A DNA stretch of 64,000 nt from Salinisphaera sp. LB1 (GCF_003177035.1 NZ_CP029488.1:2728001-2792000), one strand, 5' to 3'; shown: positions 42,364-52,649, counted from the stretch's first letter. Numbers and translations: made by a program. Notes: generated by a model not told the origin, from the letters alone.

Positions 42364-43329
42364 TCAGCGGCTTTCGATAGCGTGCGGCGCCATCTTGAAT
42401 TCGATCTGGCCGGCGTCAATCGAGCCGTGGCTGCCATACCGCCACGCCAAGTTCTCGTAACCGTGGCTCACCGGCAACCCGGCGTAGATCGGGACGTCTT
42501 CGATCCATTCAGCAAAAACAGCCGCGAGCGATCGCAGGCCGTCGGCCAGGGTGCAGTCGTCGAAACCGCCCAGGCAGACGGCTTGTAGCCGGTCGCGTTG
42601 TATCGAGCCGATCAGTTGCCCAAAACTACGCTCCAGCCGGAATTCGGCCTCGCCCACGTCTTCCAGCAACAGAATCGCATCGGTATCGAGCTGCAGGGCG
42701 GCGGCCGTGCCCGCCATGCTGGCGAGCGTGGTCAGGTTGCCGCCGACCAGTGGGCCGGACACGGGCCCGGTGGGGCCGGCCATGTGGGTCAGGCGCCACG
42801 CGCTGGCGCGGTCCTGCAGCCAATCGGCCAGCGAGGCCATGGAGGCCGCGCGCTGGTCCTGTTCTTCGGTGGTTTCACCCGGCTTGGCGAGCTGCGTGGC
42901 GACCGGGCCGTGGATCGCGAGACGCCCGTGCTGGCGGAAGGCTTCGAGCAGGACGGTGGTATCGGAAAAGCCGATCAGCGGGACGTTGTCCGGAATGCGT
43001 GACCAGTCGATGTGTTCGACCAGATGCGCGCTGCCGTAGCCGCCGCGCAGGCACCAGACGGCGGCGACGTTTGGCAGCTCGAAGGCCCGGTGCAGGTCGG
43101 CCAGGCGCGCCGCGGCGGTGCCGGCCAGATAGCGGTGATGATCGCGGGCGTGGGCGCCGAGGCAGGCGTCGATGCCGGCGGCTGCCAGCACCGCCAGCGC
43201 GGTGTCGATCCGTGCGTCGGCCACGCCGCCGGCCGGGGCGATCAGGGCGATGCGCTGGCCGGCGAGCGGGCGGAGCACCTCGGCCAGGCGGGCAAGCGGG
43301 GCCGCCAGCGGGGTCGGTTCAGAGGTCAT
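42364..43329 (-). CDS. ldcA: Muramoyltetrapeptide LD-carboxypeptidase (S66 family)
   Basis: A 321-residue S66 serine peptidase. The nucleophile is in LIGFSDTTVLLEAFRQHG (family G-x-S-D), the catalytic Glu in ILLLEDVGEAEFRLERSFGQ, and the His in GLPVSHGYEN. The opening IALIAPAGGVADARIDTAL is also typical. It removes the terminal D-Ala from murein tetrapeptides during cell-wall recycling in the cytoplasm. It overlaps the end of the yhaN-like gene by 11 bases and is therefore the third gene of that leftward operon, although the functions are unrelated. Confidence 0.92.
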   Translation of the reverse strand: MTSEPTPLAAPLARLAEVLRPLAGQRIALIAPAGGVADARIDTALAVLAAAGIDACLGAHARDHHRYLAGTAAARLADLHRAFELPNVAAVWCLRGGYGSAHLVEHIDWSRIPDNVPLIGFSDTTVLLEAFRQHGRLAIHGPVATQLAKPGETTEEQDQRAASMASLADWLQDRASAWRLTHMAGPTGPVSGPLVGGNLTTLASMAGTAAALQLDTDAILLLEDVGEAEFRLERSFGQLIGSIQRDRLQAVCLGGFDDCTLADGLRSLAAVFAEWIEDVPIYAGLPVSHGYENLAWRYGSHGSIDAGQIEFKMAPHAIESR

Positions 43330-46300
43330 GGGTTGTCACCCGCGTGCCGAGTCGTTCGCCGGCCATGTCGCGCAGATGCTGGTGGTGGGTGAAGAACAAT
43401 ACCTGGGTTTTTTCGGCTAGGCCGGCCAGCACGTCGAGCCCGGCCATGGCGCGGTCGTCGTCGAAGTTGATGAACAGGTCGTCGGCGACCACGGGCAGCG
43501 GCGTGGCGCGTTCGAGATAATCCTCGATCGCGGCGATGCGCAGCGCCAGATAGAGTTGGTCGCGGGTGCCCTCGCTCATGCCGGGCGGGGCGACGCGCGC
43601 GCCGTCGGGGCGTACGCCGACGATCTGCAGCTCGTCGCGGTCGTCGAATTCGCCGGCGAGCCGTTCGAAGGAGCCACCGGTGAGCTGGTTCATGAGTGCG
43701 GAGCCGCGTTCGATCAGCGGGCGCTGCTTGTCCATCGCGTAACGCTGGCCGGCCCATTTGAGCAGCAGTGCGGCGGTGCCCACGCGCAGGTAGCGCTCGG
43801 CGGCGTCCTGCATGTCGGCGAGTGCTGTCTGGCGTTCGGCCGCGGCGGTCACCGCGCGATCATCGCCACCGATGGCGTCGAAGGCGGCCTTGGCTTCGTT
43901 GCGGGCGTCGCGCGCCGGGCCGAGGTCGGCGTCCAGATGCTCGATCCGCTCGGACAGCGCGTCGATCTGTTCGCGCAGGGTGTCGAGATCGCTCGCCTCG
44001 ACCGCGGCGATGAGATCGTCGATCGACTGGCCGTCGCCCTGCTCGGCCAGTGTTTCGGCGATGGCGGCGTGTTCGGCGACGAGGGCCTGGCGCCGTTCGG
44101 CGCGCGCGATGATGGCCTCGAGCGCGTCGGGATCGGCCACGCCGGCCTGCCGGCACAAGCCGTCGAGCCGGCGTTCGGCGTCGGCGCGGGTCTGTTCGTG
44201 CTGGGCGATGCGCTCGCGATGGGCGGCCAGATCGGCTTCGCGCGTCTGCAGGCGTGCGTGTTGCGAGCGGATGTCGCGCAGGGCGGCGGTTAGCCGCTGC
44301 ACGGTCGCCTCGCCCGGTTCGTCGTCGACGGCGCTGCGGCCGGTGGCTTCGAGAATACGGGCGAGTTCGGCCTCGAAACGCGACCGGCGTTCGTTGAGGT
44401 CCTGCTGTTCGGCTGCCAGCTCTCGCGCCTGCCGGGCCTGTTCACGGCCGGTTTCGATGATGTCGAGCACCGCCTGGCCGGCCTGGGCATCGAGCGATGT
44501 GTCGAGCCCCAGTTCGTCGAGCGCGGCCCGCCACGCGCGCTGCCAGTCGGCCAGCTCGGTCGCGGCCTGCTCGCGGCTCGTCTGGAGCGCTTCGATACGG
44601 CGTGCCTGTTCGCGGCGTTCGCGATCGAGCCGCTGGCGTTCGTCGCGCTGGCGATGCGCGCGCTCGATCAGCCGCCGGGCGTGTTCGATCAGCATCGCGA
44701 GCGAGGCGTCGGCGATCTGGCCTTCGTCCACGCCGAGGGTCACCAGGTACGGCTGTACCTGGTCGCGATGCGCGGCGATGCGACCGGCCAGCTCGTCGCG
44801 GGCGGCCTTGGCGTCGATGTGATTCGCGCGGGCGGTCAGCGCGGCGTCGCGATCGGCGAGCCAGTCGCGCATCGCCGCCGGGCTGGCCGGTTCGAGATCG
44901 GCGGATGCCCACAGCGCGGTCCATTCGGTCAGCAGGCCGTCGAGCCGCGTGCGGGCCGCGTCGCGCCGGGCGATGGCTTGTTCCAGGGCCTGTTCGCGCT
45001 CGGCCACATGGCGCTGGCGCTCTGCGTCCTGCGTAATAGCGGCCGCATGATCGAAGCGGGCATCGGCCAGCGCGTCGGCCTGGCGTGTCGTGCGCTCGAA
45101 GGCCTCGACCGGGTTCTTTTCGGCGGCGGCGTCCAGCTTGGGTGCGTCGGCTTGGTCGAACAGATCGCGCTCGCGCTGTTCCACGTACCGACGCCGCACG
45201 AGCTGCCAACAGGCATCGCGTTTTTTCGCGCGTCGCGGCGAGGCTTTCGGCGCTCGGCAGGGCTTCGTCGGCGCGGCGACGGGCCAGGGCGTCGCGCGCG
45301 CGTTCGACGTCGTCGCTGAGTTCGTCGACGCGCGCCTGCTGTTGTTGGCGGGCTTCGCGGGCGCCATCGATGGCGGCTTCGAACTCACCAATGCGATCGC
45401 GGCTGGGCACGTCCAGCGTGGCCAGCGTCTCGATATCCGCCACGGCCGGCTGCATGGCGGCCAGCCGGCGGGCCAGATCGCGCGCCAGCCGGTCCAGGTC
45501 GGCCTGGGTGTTGCGCTGTTCGGATTCGAGATCGCCTTCGCGGGTGCAGGCGGCCAGCCAGGCTTCGAGCGCGGTGGTGTCGGCCGCGCGGCCCAGCGCG
45601 TCGGCGTCGGCGGCCAGCCGGGCCTCGGCTTCGCGGGCCGTGTTGAGATTGTCGGTGGCGTGGTCGAGGCTCTGGCGGTGGGTCGCCTCGGCGGCTGCCA
45701 GACGCCGGGCCTGGGCGAGGGCGGCGGCGGTCGGCCATTCTCGCGTCTGATCGGGCCAGCCGAGTTCTCGCCGCATGTGGGCCAAGGCTTCGGTTAAATG
45801 CGCCTGTTCGCGTTCGATTTCGGCGAGGCGCTCGCGATCGGCGGCGATCCGGCCGCGCTGTTCAGCCAGACGTTCGATCGCCTCGCCGGCTTCGCGCAGC
45901 GCCGGGTCGTCGCTGAGGGTGGCGATTTCGGCATTGATGTGCTCGATCTGGTCTTCAATGGATGCGATCGCGGCATCGGCCGATTCGATCGTCTCTTTGG
46001 CCTGCTCGAAGGTCGCGCGCGCTTCGGCGTGCAGGGCGGGTGTTTCGCCGAGACCGGCCAGCTCGGCCTCGACTTCGCGATACCGACGGACCGGGGCGGC
46101 CACGCGCCGGATGCGTTCGAGCTCTTGCAATTGATGGCGCAGCCCGCGGCGCTGTTCGGCCAGTTCCTGGTAGCGCGCTTCGGCGGTCTCGAAGGCTTCG
46201 CGTTTGCTGCGCCAGTCGCCGACCGTGACCTCGTGCTCGCGGATATCGGCCTCGGCGGTCTTCAGCCGAGCTTCGGCCTGATAGTAGCGTCGGTTCTGCG

Positions 46301-46835
46301 AGGCGTTGGGTGACCACAGCGCGTCGGCTTCGGCGACCAGGGCCTCGCGTTCGGCGAGCACGTCGGCCAGGCCGGAGCCGGCCGAAAGCAGGGCGGTGTC
46401 GGCATTGGCATCGGCTGCCGCGAGGGTTTCGCCGCCGGCACGCAGGCCGGCGTGGTCGAGGCTGAACATGCGGGTGAAAAACGCGCGGTCCGCGCCGGCA
46501 AGCCCGCGTTCCAGATCGGCCTCCAGCCGGGCCGCGGCTTCGCCGGCGGCGTCGAGCAGGGTGTTCTTGCGGCCTTTCTTGCGGATCGCCTCGATCTCGG
46601 CCTCGCCCGCTTCGAGGCGCGCGCCGATGCGCAGCGCGCTGTAGGCATGTACGAAGTTCAGCGGCGTCTGGGTGGGAAAGCCGAACAGAAAATCGCCGAT
46701 CGCGCTGCGGGCGGTGGATTTGCCGGCCTCGTTGGCGCCGAACACGATATGCAGATCGGTGGCCCCCGGTGTGAAGGCCACGCGCCGATCGGTGAAATGG
46801 CCATAGGCCAGCAGAGCGAGCTCGGCGAATCTCAT
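43319..46835 (-). pseudogene. YhaN-like SMC-type ATPase, split by a frameshift in an A6 run
   Basis: The N-terminal frame from the ATG at 46835 starts MRFAELALLAYGHFTDRRVA with Walker A FGANEAGKSTARSAIGDFL and long coiled coils. The C-terminal frame, ending at 43319, contains more coiled coil, the signature-like APPGMSEGTRDQLYLALRIA, Walker B PLPVVADDLFINFDDDRAMA and the terminal HHQHLRDMAGERL. They meet in six A (T at 45221-45226 on the plus strand); five A would give TREKRDACWQLVRRRYVE and one protein of about 1170 residues. It partners the YhaO-like nuclease as an SbcC/Rad50-type complex. Unless the shift is a sequence error, the protein is cut at two-fifths and lacks Walker B. Confidence 0.88.
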
Positions 46836-48109
46836 GAGGGGGTCTCGCCGGCGGCCAGGCGCGCGAGCAGATAAGCGCCGGCGCCGTCGATCAGCGTGGC
46901 CGTGTCGCCGTCGATCGCGGCGCGCAGCAGTGGGTCGTCCGCATCGGCGCGGATGTCGTGTGGCAGGCGCTCGGCCAGCCGGCGGATATCCTTTTCGATC
47001 ATCGCGCGGATATCGGGGTCGTCGGCGGCATCCACGAGCAGGCGCTGCATCTCGCCGAGCGCATCCTGGCGCGCACGGCGGCTGGCGGCGTCAAGTTCGG
47101 GTTCGGTCGCCAGCTTGATCTTTTCAACATAGACCTGGGCCGAACCCAGGCCGGCGGCCGCGGCTCGTGCCTCGGCCAGCAGCCGTTCAGGCGCGGCGGT
47201 GAGCCGGTCGTGCAGGGCGGTGGTGCCGGTCAGGCGAAGCCGGATTGCGAGCAGCCGGCCCTCGACATCCGCGGCGCCGGCCTCGATCGCCCGCCGCATC
47301 GCCGCGATGACGTCGTTGAAATCATCTGCGTCGGCCACGTCGACCCCGCGTTCGGCCCAGCGCGCGACGTCGCAGTAGATCGGCTGCAGCGCGACCACCC
47401 GGCCGTCCTCGACCCCCACCTCGAACGCGCTCTTGGCTCCGGTCTCGCGGATCGAGCGGCCCTGGAGGTTGCCGGAAAAGACCACGTGCGGATGCTCGGC
47501 CAGCACTTCGGCGCTGTGCACGTGGCCGAGCGCCCAGTAGTCGTAGCCCTTGGCGGTGAGTTCGTCGAGCGTACAGGGGGCATAGTTGGCGTGGCCGTCG
47601 CGGCCGCCGAGCGCGGTATGCAGCAGGCCGATGTTGAACACGCCGGGCGCCGGTTCGGGATAGCCGGGCACCAGGTTGTCAGTGACCTCGCGCCGCGCAT
47701 AGCTCATGCCGTGCAGCGCCACGTCCAACCCGTCGAGCGTCCGCGTCTCCGCGGCCTCGTGCGAAAACACCTGCACGTTGTCCGGCAGCGACAGGCTGCG
47801 CGTCATCTGGTTCTGGGCGTCGTGATTGCCGTGAATCAGATACACCGGGATCGAGGCGGCCGCCAGCCGGTGCATCTGGCGCGCGAAGAACACGCCGGTC
47901 TGGTAGTCGCGCCAGTCGCCGTCGTAGACATCGCCGGCGATGACGACGAAATCCACCGCCCGTTCGATGGCGGCATCGACCAGCGCGGTCAGCGCTTCGC
48001 GGGTCGCCAGCCGCAGCCGCTCGGCGATGCCCGGCACCTCGTCGGACAACCCGCGCATGGGGCTGTCGAGGTGAATGTCGGCGGTGTGGATGAAGCGAAA
48101 GGAACTCAA
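46832..48109 (-). CDS. SbcD/Mre11-like DNA repair exonuclease (YhaO-like)
   Basis: A 425-residue calcineurin-like phosphoesterase with all metal motifs: FRFIHTADIHLDSPMRGL, VIAGDVYDGDWRD, YLIHGNHDAQNQ, LLHTALGG and YWALGHVHSAEVL. The C-terminal ~150 residues form the capping and ATPase-binding part. It is the first gene of a leftward operon and overlaps the ATPase gene by 4 bases (ATGA), so the two are coupled. Together they should form a Mre11-Rad50-like complex acting on DNA ends. The cellular role of YhaO/YhaN is not well defined. Confidence 0.93.
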   Translation of the reverse strand: MSSFRFIHTADIHLDSPMRGLSDEVPGIAERLRLATREALTALVDAAIERAVDFVVIAGDVYDGDWRDYQTGVFFARQMHRLAAASIPVYLIHGNHDAQNQMTRSLSLPDNVQVFSHEAAETRTLDGLDVALHGMSYARREVTDNLVPGYPEPAPGVFNIGLLHTALGGRDGHANYAPCTLDELTAKGYDYWALGHVHSAEVLAEHPHVVFSGNLQGRSIRETGAKSAFEVGVEDGRVVALQPIYCDVARWAERGVDVADADDFNDVIAAMRRAIEAGAADVEGRLLAIRLRLTGTTALHDRLTAAPERLLAEARAAAAGLGSAQVYVEKIKLATEPELDAASRRARQDALGEMQRLLVDAADDPDIRAMIEKDIRRLAERLPHDIRADADDPLLRAAIDGDTATLIDGAGAYLLARLAAGETPS

Positions 48110-48320
48110 GGCAACAGCTTGGGGCAGGGCGTTGGCGATCGCTGCATCTTAGCGGCTGTGGGCCATGCACCCAATCGGTGGCTGCGTAGCCGCCACGCGA
48201 TTCATCCGCGGGTGACGCAGAACAACGCGGATGAACGCGAGCGGGCGCCGGTCGACCTGGCGCGTCGGCTCGTGAATGATGCGCGCGAAGCCCCTGTGAG
48301 CGTGGGGCATCGGCGACGCC

Positions 48321-49265
48321 CTACCACGGCAGGCGATCGATATCGACGTTGCCGCCGGTGAGAATCACGCCGACGCGCCGGTTTTCGAAATGTTCGGGCG
48401 CGGCCAGGACGGCGGCCAGCGCGACCGCGCAGGAAGGCTCCACGATGATCTTCATGCGCTGCCAGATCAGCCGCATGGCGGCGATGATCTCGTCTTCCGA
48501 CACGCGTGTGATGGCGGCGACATGATCGCGCACGATCGGCCAGGTGATGGCGCCGAGCGAGGCCTTGAGGCCATCGGCGACGGTGTCCGGCGCGTCATTG
48601 CCGCAGCGCTCGCCGCTCTCCAGCGAACGGGCGGCGTCGTCGGCCGCGGCCGGTTCGCCGCCGTGGACCGCGATATGCGGCGCGTGGGCGGCGGCGGTGA
48701 GCGCGGTGCCGCTGAGCAGGCCGCCGCCGCCGACCGGCGCGATCACGATATCCAGATCGGGTACGTCCTCGATGAGTTCGGCCGCACAGCTGGCCTGCCC
48801 GGCGATGACGCGCGGATCGTCATACGGACCGATGAACTCGGCGCCGGTTTGGCCGATGAACGCATCGAGTGCGGCCTGGCGTGCGGCGTTGGTCGGTTCG
48901 CAGAAGATGACGTCGGCGCCGTAGCCGCGAACCGCGTCGATCTTCGGCTTCGGCGCGGTTTTCGGCATGACCACGGTGGCGGCGATGCCGCGCGCGGCCG
49001 CGGCGCGGGCCAGGGCCTGGCCGTGGTTGCCGCTGGAGTGGGTGGCGACGCCGCGTGCGGCCTGTTCGGGGCCCAGCGAGAACACGGCGTTGGTGGCGCC
49101 ACGGGCCTTGAATGCGCCGGTTTTCTGGAAGTTCTCGCATTTGAAGAACAGCACCGCCCCCGCGGCCCGGTCGAGCGTGCGGCAGGTCAGTACCGGGGTG
49201 CGATGGATGTGTTCGGCGATGCGCTGGCGGGCGGCAACCAGGTCGGCAGCGGTGGGGCGCGTCAT
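48321..49265 (-). CDS. Threonine/serine dehydratase-like PLP enzyme
   Basis: A 314-residue fold-type II PLP enzyme. The cofactor lysine is in ENFQKTGAFKARGATNAV, the substrate loop is SSGNHGQALARAAAARG, and the phosphate loop is VGGGGLLSGTALTAAAHAP. There is no ACT regulatory domain, so it resembles catabolic threonine dehydratases or serine racemase-like enzymes. It deaminates threonine or serine, or in some relatives beta-hydroxyaspartate; I cannot separate these. The 211 bases between it and the yhaO-like gene contain only ATCCGCG/CGCGGAT words and no gene. Confidence 0.9.
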   Translation of the reverse strand: MTRPTAADLVAARQRIAEHIHRTPVLTCRTLDRAAGAVLFFKCENFQKTGAFKARGATNAVFSLGPEQAARGVATHSSGNHGQALARAAAARGIAATVVMPKTAPKPKIDAVRGYGADVIFCEPTNAARQAALDAFIGQTGAEFIGPYDDPRVIAGQASCAAELIEDVPDLDIVIAPVGGGGLLSGTALTAAAHAPHIAVHGGEPAAADDAARSLESGERCGNDAPDTVADGLKASLGAITWPIVRDHVAAITRVSEDEIIAAMRLIWQRMKIIVEPSCAVALAAVLAAPEHFENRRVGVILTGGNVDIDRLPW

Positions 49266-49366
49266 TCGTGTCTTTAGTTCGGGGCAGGAATCCGCATACT
49301 GCCATGCAGGGCCGGGATCGGGGGTCTTTTCCGGCCCGGCGGTGATTCAATTCGATGGAGTGCGTG

Positions 49367-49579
49367 ATGGAAGAACCGATGGTGCTGCGCTATATCTGCG
49401 AGCTGGGCGGCGATGAGACGATCGTGGAAGCCCCCAGCGCCGAGGATGCGGCGGACCTGGCGGCCAAGGCGTATGCCGCCGAACACGGGCCCGGCACCTA
49501 TACGGTGACGGTGTCCGAGGCGACCGACTACGATCTGCCCCTGATCGCCGGGGACGACTACACCGTTACCGTCGATTGA
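49367..49579 (+). CDS. Small acidic hypothetical protein
   Basis: The start at 49367 is chosen because GGAG lies 6 bases upstream, within codons of a slightly earlier ATG (49355). The 70-residue protein is acidic and strand-rich (VLRYICELGGDETIVEAPSA; YTVTVSEATDYDLPLIAGDD). No known domain and no export signal. The lipoprotein gene starts 2 bases after its stop, so they are probably co-transcribed. Confidence 0.65.
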   Translation: MEEPMVLRYICELGGDETIVEAPSAEDAADLAAKAYAAEHGPGTYTVTVSEATDYDLPLIAGDDYTVTVD

Positions 49580-49581
49580 CC

Positions 49582-50196
49582 ATGGCGCGGGTTCGAAGGA
49601 TGAGATCAGTCGCGATCTATGCCGTGGCCGCCCTCGTCGCCGCCAGCGCGCTGCTGTCGGGCTGCGCGGCGCTGTCGAACGGTGGCGACGGCCACCACAA
49701 GCTGGCCAGGCAGGCCGGTGCCTTCAAGGCCACGCCGGCCGCTCGCAACGCCGATGACCGGCAGCGTCTGACCGAGGCGCTGGCCACGATTTATGCCGAC
49801 AGCACCGTGCACCCGTTGCGCTACCATGCCCGGTTCGTCGACCTCAACGGCGATGGCAAGCGCGAGGCCGTGGTCTATGTCACAGGCCCCTCGGGCTGCG
49901 CGCAGGGTTGCGATCTGTACGTGCTCGCGCGCAACGGCGATCGCTACGAAGCGGTCTCGCGTATTCCCACGGCCCGCGCGCCGCTTTACGAACTCGATCA
50001 ACGCCATCACGGCTGGCACGATCTGTGGGTCACCACGGTGGGCGACGCCGGGGGCTCTCATGGCCAGCGCATGCAATATGCCGGGGGCGGCTATGTGCCG
50101 GTCGACGACAACGGGGCCGCCGCCGCGCGCACGCCGTTGATACCGAACCTCGATGGCCCGGGGCATGCGATACCGGCAAGCGGCCATGGCCAGTAG
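49582..50196 (+). CDS. Lipoprotein with an FG-GAP/EF-hand-like DxNxDG loop
   Basis: A 204-residue exported protein with a lipobox (AASALLSGCAAL). The mature part contains HARFVDLNGDGKREAVVYVT, a calcium-binding-like Dx(N)xDG loop as found in FG-GAP repeats, and two cysteines in SGCAQGCDLYVLAR that could pair in the periplasm. No enzyme motif. It follows the small acidic protein by 2 bases. Start could also be the ATG at 49600 (MRSVAIYAVAAL). Unknown function. Confidence 0.75.
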   Translation: MARVRRMRSVAIYAVAALVAASALLSGCAALSNGGDGHHKLARQAGAFKATPAARNADDRQRLTEALATIYADSTVHPLRYHARFVDLNGDGKREAVVYVTGPSGCAQGCDLYVLARNGDRYEAVSRIPTARAPLYELDQRHHGWHDLWVTTVGDAGGSHGQRMQYAGGGYVPVDDNGAAAARTPLIPNLDGPGHAIPASGHGQ

Positions 50197-50246
50197 AGTG
50201 ATGCGCGACGATAGCGGCGAGCCTCGCCGAGGGCTTTGAAGCGCGC

Positions 50247-51212
50247 ATGAACTCGGCGGCCACGCCTGCCATGACCAGCTATTTGCTGATCGACGGCTTT
50301 TCGATGATGGCGTTCGTGGCCGCTACGGAGCCGTTTCGTATTGCCAATCGTCTGGCCGGTGCGGATTTGTACGCCTGGCGGCTGCTGAGCGAGTCGGGTG
50401 GGGCTGTGGCCGCGTCCAACGGCATGCGTGTGCTGCCCGATGCCGGCATCGACCAGGCCGCAATACCGGCCCGGCTGGCGATCTGCAGCGGTTTTCTGGA
50501 GGCCGGCGCGCCCAGCCGCGCCCTGGCGCGCTGGCTGCGCCGTTGTGACGCGGCGGGCGCGGTACTTGGCGGTATCGACACCGGTTGTTTCGCGCTGGCC
50601 GCGGCCGGGTTGCTCGACGGTCACCGCGTTACGCTGCACTGGGAGAGCCTGCCGGCTTTTCGCGAGCGGTTTCCGCTGGTGGCGGCGGTGGAGTCGCTGT
50701 ACGAGATCGGCCCTCGCCGGTTTTCCTGCGCTGGCGGCATGGCCGCCACGGATATGGCGCTGGCCGGAATCGCGGCCGACCATGGCTCGATACTGGCCCG
50801 GGCCGTCGCCGAGCAGCTCATCCACGATCGCGCCCGCGACCCCGACGCCCGGCAGCGTCAATCCATCGTCAAGCGCCTCGATATTCACAGTCCGCCGTTG
50901 GTCCAGGCGGTGGCGCTGATGGAAAATCATCTCGAAACGCCATTGCCGCTGGCAGTCATCGCCCGGCGTGCCGCCCGTTCGCCGCGTCAGCTGCAACGCT
51001 TGTTCGAGGCCGAACTGCAGGCCACGCCCGGCGCCTGGTATCGACGGCTGCGCCTGGATCACGCGGCGACGCTGATCGAGGAAACCGACCGTTCGATGAC
51101 CGAAATCGCGGCCGCCTCGGGCTTTGCATCGACGACCACGTTCTCGAGAGCATTCCGACAGCAATTCGGCGTTTCGCCCTCGGCGTGGCGATATCGCGGG
51201 CAGGCCCGATAG
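50247..51212 (+). CDS. GlxA-type AraC regulator (DJ-1/PfpI domain plus HTH), candidate carnitine regulator
   Basis: A 321-residue regulator with an N-terminal glutaminase-like DJ-1/PfpI domain (SYLLIDGFSMMAFVAATEPF; GGIDTGCFALAAAGLLDGHR) and a C-terminal AraC double helix-turn-helix (LAVIARRAARSPRQLQRLFE; SMTEIAAASGFASTTTFSRA). This architecture is shared by GbdR and CdhR, which control betaine and carnitine catabolism in Pseudomonas. The cdhB-cdhA-cdhC genes lie 1.5 kb downstream, making a CdhR-like role plausible though unproven. The DJ-1 nucleophile Cys is retained in DTGC. Confidence 0.88.
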   Translation: MNSAATPAMTSYLLIDGFSMMAFVAATEPFRIANRLAGADLYAWRLLSESGGAVAASNGMRVLPDAGIDQAAIPARLAICSGFLEAGAPSRALARWLRRCDAAGAVLGGIDTGCFALAAAGLLDGHRVTLHWESLPAFRERFPLVAAVESLYEIGPRRFSCAGGMAATDMALAGIAADHGSILARAVAEQLIHDRARDPDARQRQSIVKRLDIHSPPLVQAVALMENHLETPLPLAVIARRAARSPRQLQRLFEAELQATPGAWYRRLRLDHAATLIEETDRSMTEIAAASGFASTTTFSRAFRQQFGVSPSAWRYRGQAR

Positions 51213-51376
51213 CCGGGCAGGGTACGCCCGATCGCGCGCGAAACCGGGCCGCCGGCGCCGCGTAACACACCGCGTAGGCGCGCCCCGAGCTGGCCGATCC
51301 CATGGAGCGGCCCCAGAACGCGTACATTGGTTTTGTTACGGTCCATTGAATCCTCGTCTTCCGCAAGTGCTCGCCT

Positions 51377-52345
51377 ATGCATGTTTTCGACAACCCCGTC
51401 GGCCCGGGGCCGCTCTGGTTCGACAACCTCACGACCGCCCAAGGCACGCCGGTGGCCTACGATCCGCAGGCGCGGGCGTTCATTCCGACCCCGCCGTTCT
51501 GCGCCAATCGCGAACGCATTGGCTGCAACTGGATCGCGCCGGAGCATGGCGCCTTCTGCCGCGCCTGTGCCATGACCGCGCTCGCGCCCGATCCGTCGTT
51601 GGCTAACGCCATACCGGACTGGGCCGAAACCGAACTCGCCAAGCGCTGGGTGCTGGATAATCTCGGCCGCTGGCAGTGGTTTCGGCCGGAGGACCCGGGC
51701 ACACGGCCGACTTTTCATATGCTCGCCGAGGCCAACGACCAGCCGGCGCCGATGGGCCATGGCCATGGCGTGGTCACCATCAGCGTGTCCGAGGCCGATC
51801 CGGTGGTGCGCACGACGCGTCGTCAGGCCCTGGGCGAACCGTATCGCACCATGATCGGCCATATGCGCCACGAAATTGCGCACATGCTCTGGTGGCGCCT
51901 GGCGCTGCGTGCCGATTTTCTCGACGCGTTTCGCGACATGTTCGGCGACGAGCGCACGGATTACAGCGATGCGCTTGGCCGGCATTACAACTACGGCCCG
52001 CCGGCCGACTGGGGCGAACGGTTCATTTCGAGTTATGCCTCGGCACATCCACACGAGGACTGGGCCGAGACGACGTCGCACCTGCTCCATCTGACCGACA
52101 TCACCGACAGCTTCATCGCCGCCGGACTGGCGTCGTCGTATCTGCCGGCGCCGAACTGGAACCCCTATGCCGAAACCGACACGGCGCGGCTGATCCATGT
52201 CGGCGCGGCGCTCGCGATGAGTGTGAACCACGTCAACCGCTCCATGGGATTGCCGGATCTGTATCCGTTCATGCTCTCGGCACCGGTCAATCGCAAGTTG
52301 ACCTTCGTGCATGAATGGCTGCGGCGAGGGGCGCAGGGGTGGTGA
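51377..52345 (+). CDS. Putative zinc-binding metallopeptidase with N-terminal zinc ribbon
   Basis: A 322-residue protein. The first ~70 residues carry a four-Cys ribbon: FCANRERIGCNW, then FCRACAMTAL. The catalytic part has a zincin helix MIGHMRHEIAHMLWWRLAL (H-E-x-x-H) and downstream acidic and His residues in HPHEDWAETTSHLLHL, which can supply the third ligand. No signal peptide, so cytoplasmic. Substrate unknown. It lies between the GlxA-type regulator and the carnitine genes but has no obvious link to them. A 448-base repeat-rich spacer follows. Confidence 0.85.
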   Translation: MHVFDNPVGPGPLWFDNLTTAQGTPVAYDPQARAFIPTPPFCANRERIGCNWIAPEHGAFCRACAMTALAPDPSLANAIPDWAETELAKRWVLDNLGRWQWFRPEDPGTRPTFHMLAEANDQPAPMGHGHGVVTISVSEADPVVRTTRRQALGEPYRTMIGHMRHEIAHMLWWRLALRADFLDAFRDMFGDERTDYSDALGRHYNYGPPADWGERFISSYASAHPHEDWAETTSHLLHLTDITDSFIAAGLASSYLPAPNWNPYAETDTARLIHVGAALAMSVNHVNRSMGLPDLYPFMLSAPVNRKLTFVHEWLRRGAQGW

Positions 52346-52457
52346 GCGCAGCGGATTCGGGCAGCGCGCCTGCCTCGCTGTGTAATGGGGCTGCATGCAG
52401 GCGCCCGACGCCCACATTCCGGGCCCGGACTGTATTGGGGTTTCCTTGGCGCAGTTG

Positions 52458-52500
52458 AAGTAGGTCGGCTTAGTCCGCAGGCCGTAAGCCGACACAGGGC
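52458..52500 (+). repeat. Direct repeat copy 1 (43 bp)
   Basis: The stretch beginning AAGTAGGTCGGCTTAGTCCG and ending GTAAGCCGACACAGGGC recurs at 52607-52649 with few changes. Within it CGGCTT and AAGCCG can pair, giving a hairpin. Confidence 0.6.
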
Positions 52501-52535
52501 CACGCGCACCACCGCAGGCAACGGGTTCCGCCCAC

Positions 52536-52561
52536 GTCGGATTACGCTTGGCTAATCCGAC
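52536..52561. repeat. Perfect 9-bp hairpin GTCGGATTA / TAATCCGAC
   Basis: The arms flank an 8-base loop and lie between the two 43-bp repeats. This is a common type of dispersed intergenic hairpin in GC-rich gammaproteobacteria; no T-run follows. The whole 52346-52793 spacer holds only such repeats and no gene that I can see. Confidence 0.55.
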
Positions 52562-52606
52562 CTACGCGGATAGGGCCGAGGTTCTCAGTCCCTGGGCGCC
52601 GCGCCA

Positions 52607-52649
52607 AAGTAGACCGGCTTGGGCCGTAGGCCGTAAGCCGACACAGGGC
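52607..52649 (+). repeat. Direct repeat copy 2 (43 bp)
   Basis: The second copy begins AAGTAGACCGGCTTGGGCCG and ends GTAAGCCGACACAGGGC, 149 bases after the first and in the same orientation. Confidence 0.6.

Noticed and set aside
51059-52495. A 478-codon minus-strand frame over the metallopeptidase, and a 380-codon one at 58433-59575 over dgoD
   Set aside because: Antisense shadows of recognised genes.
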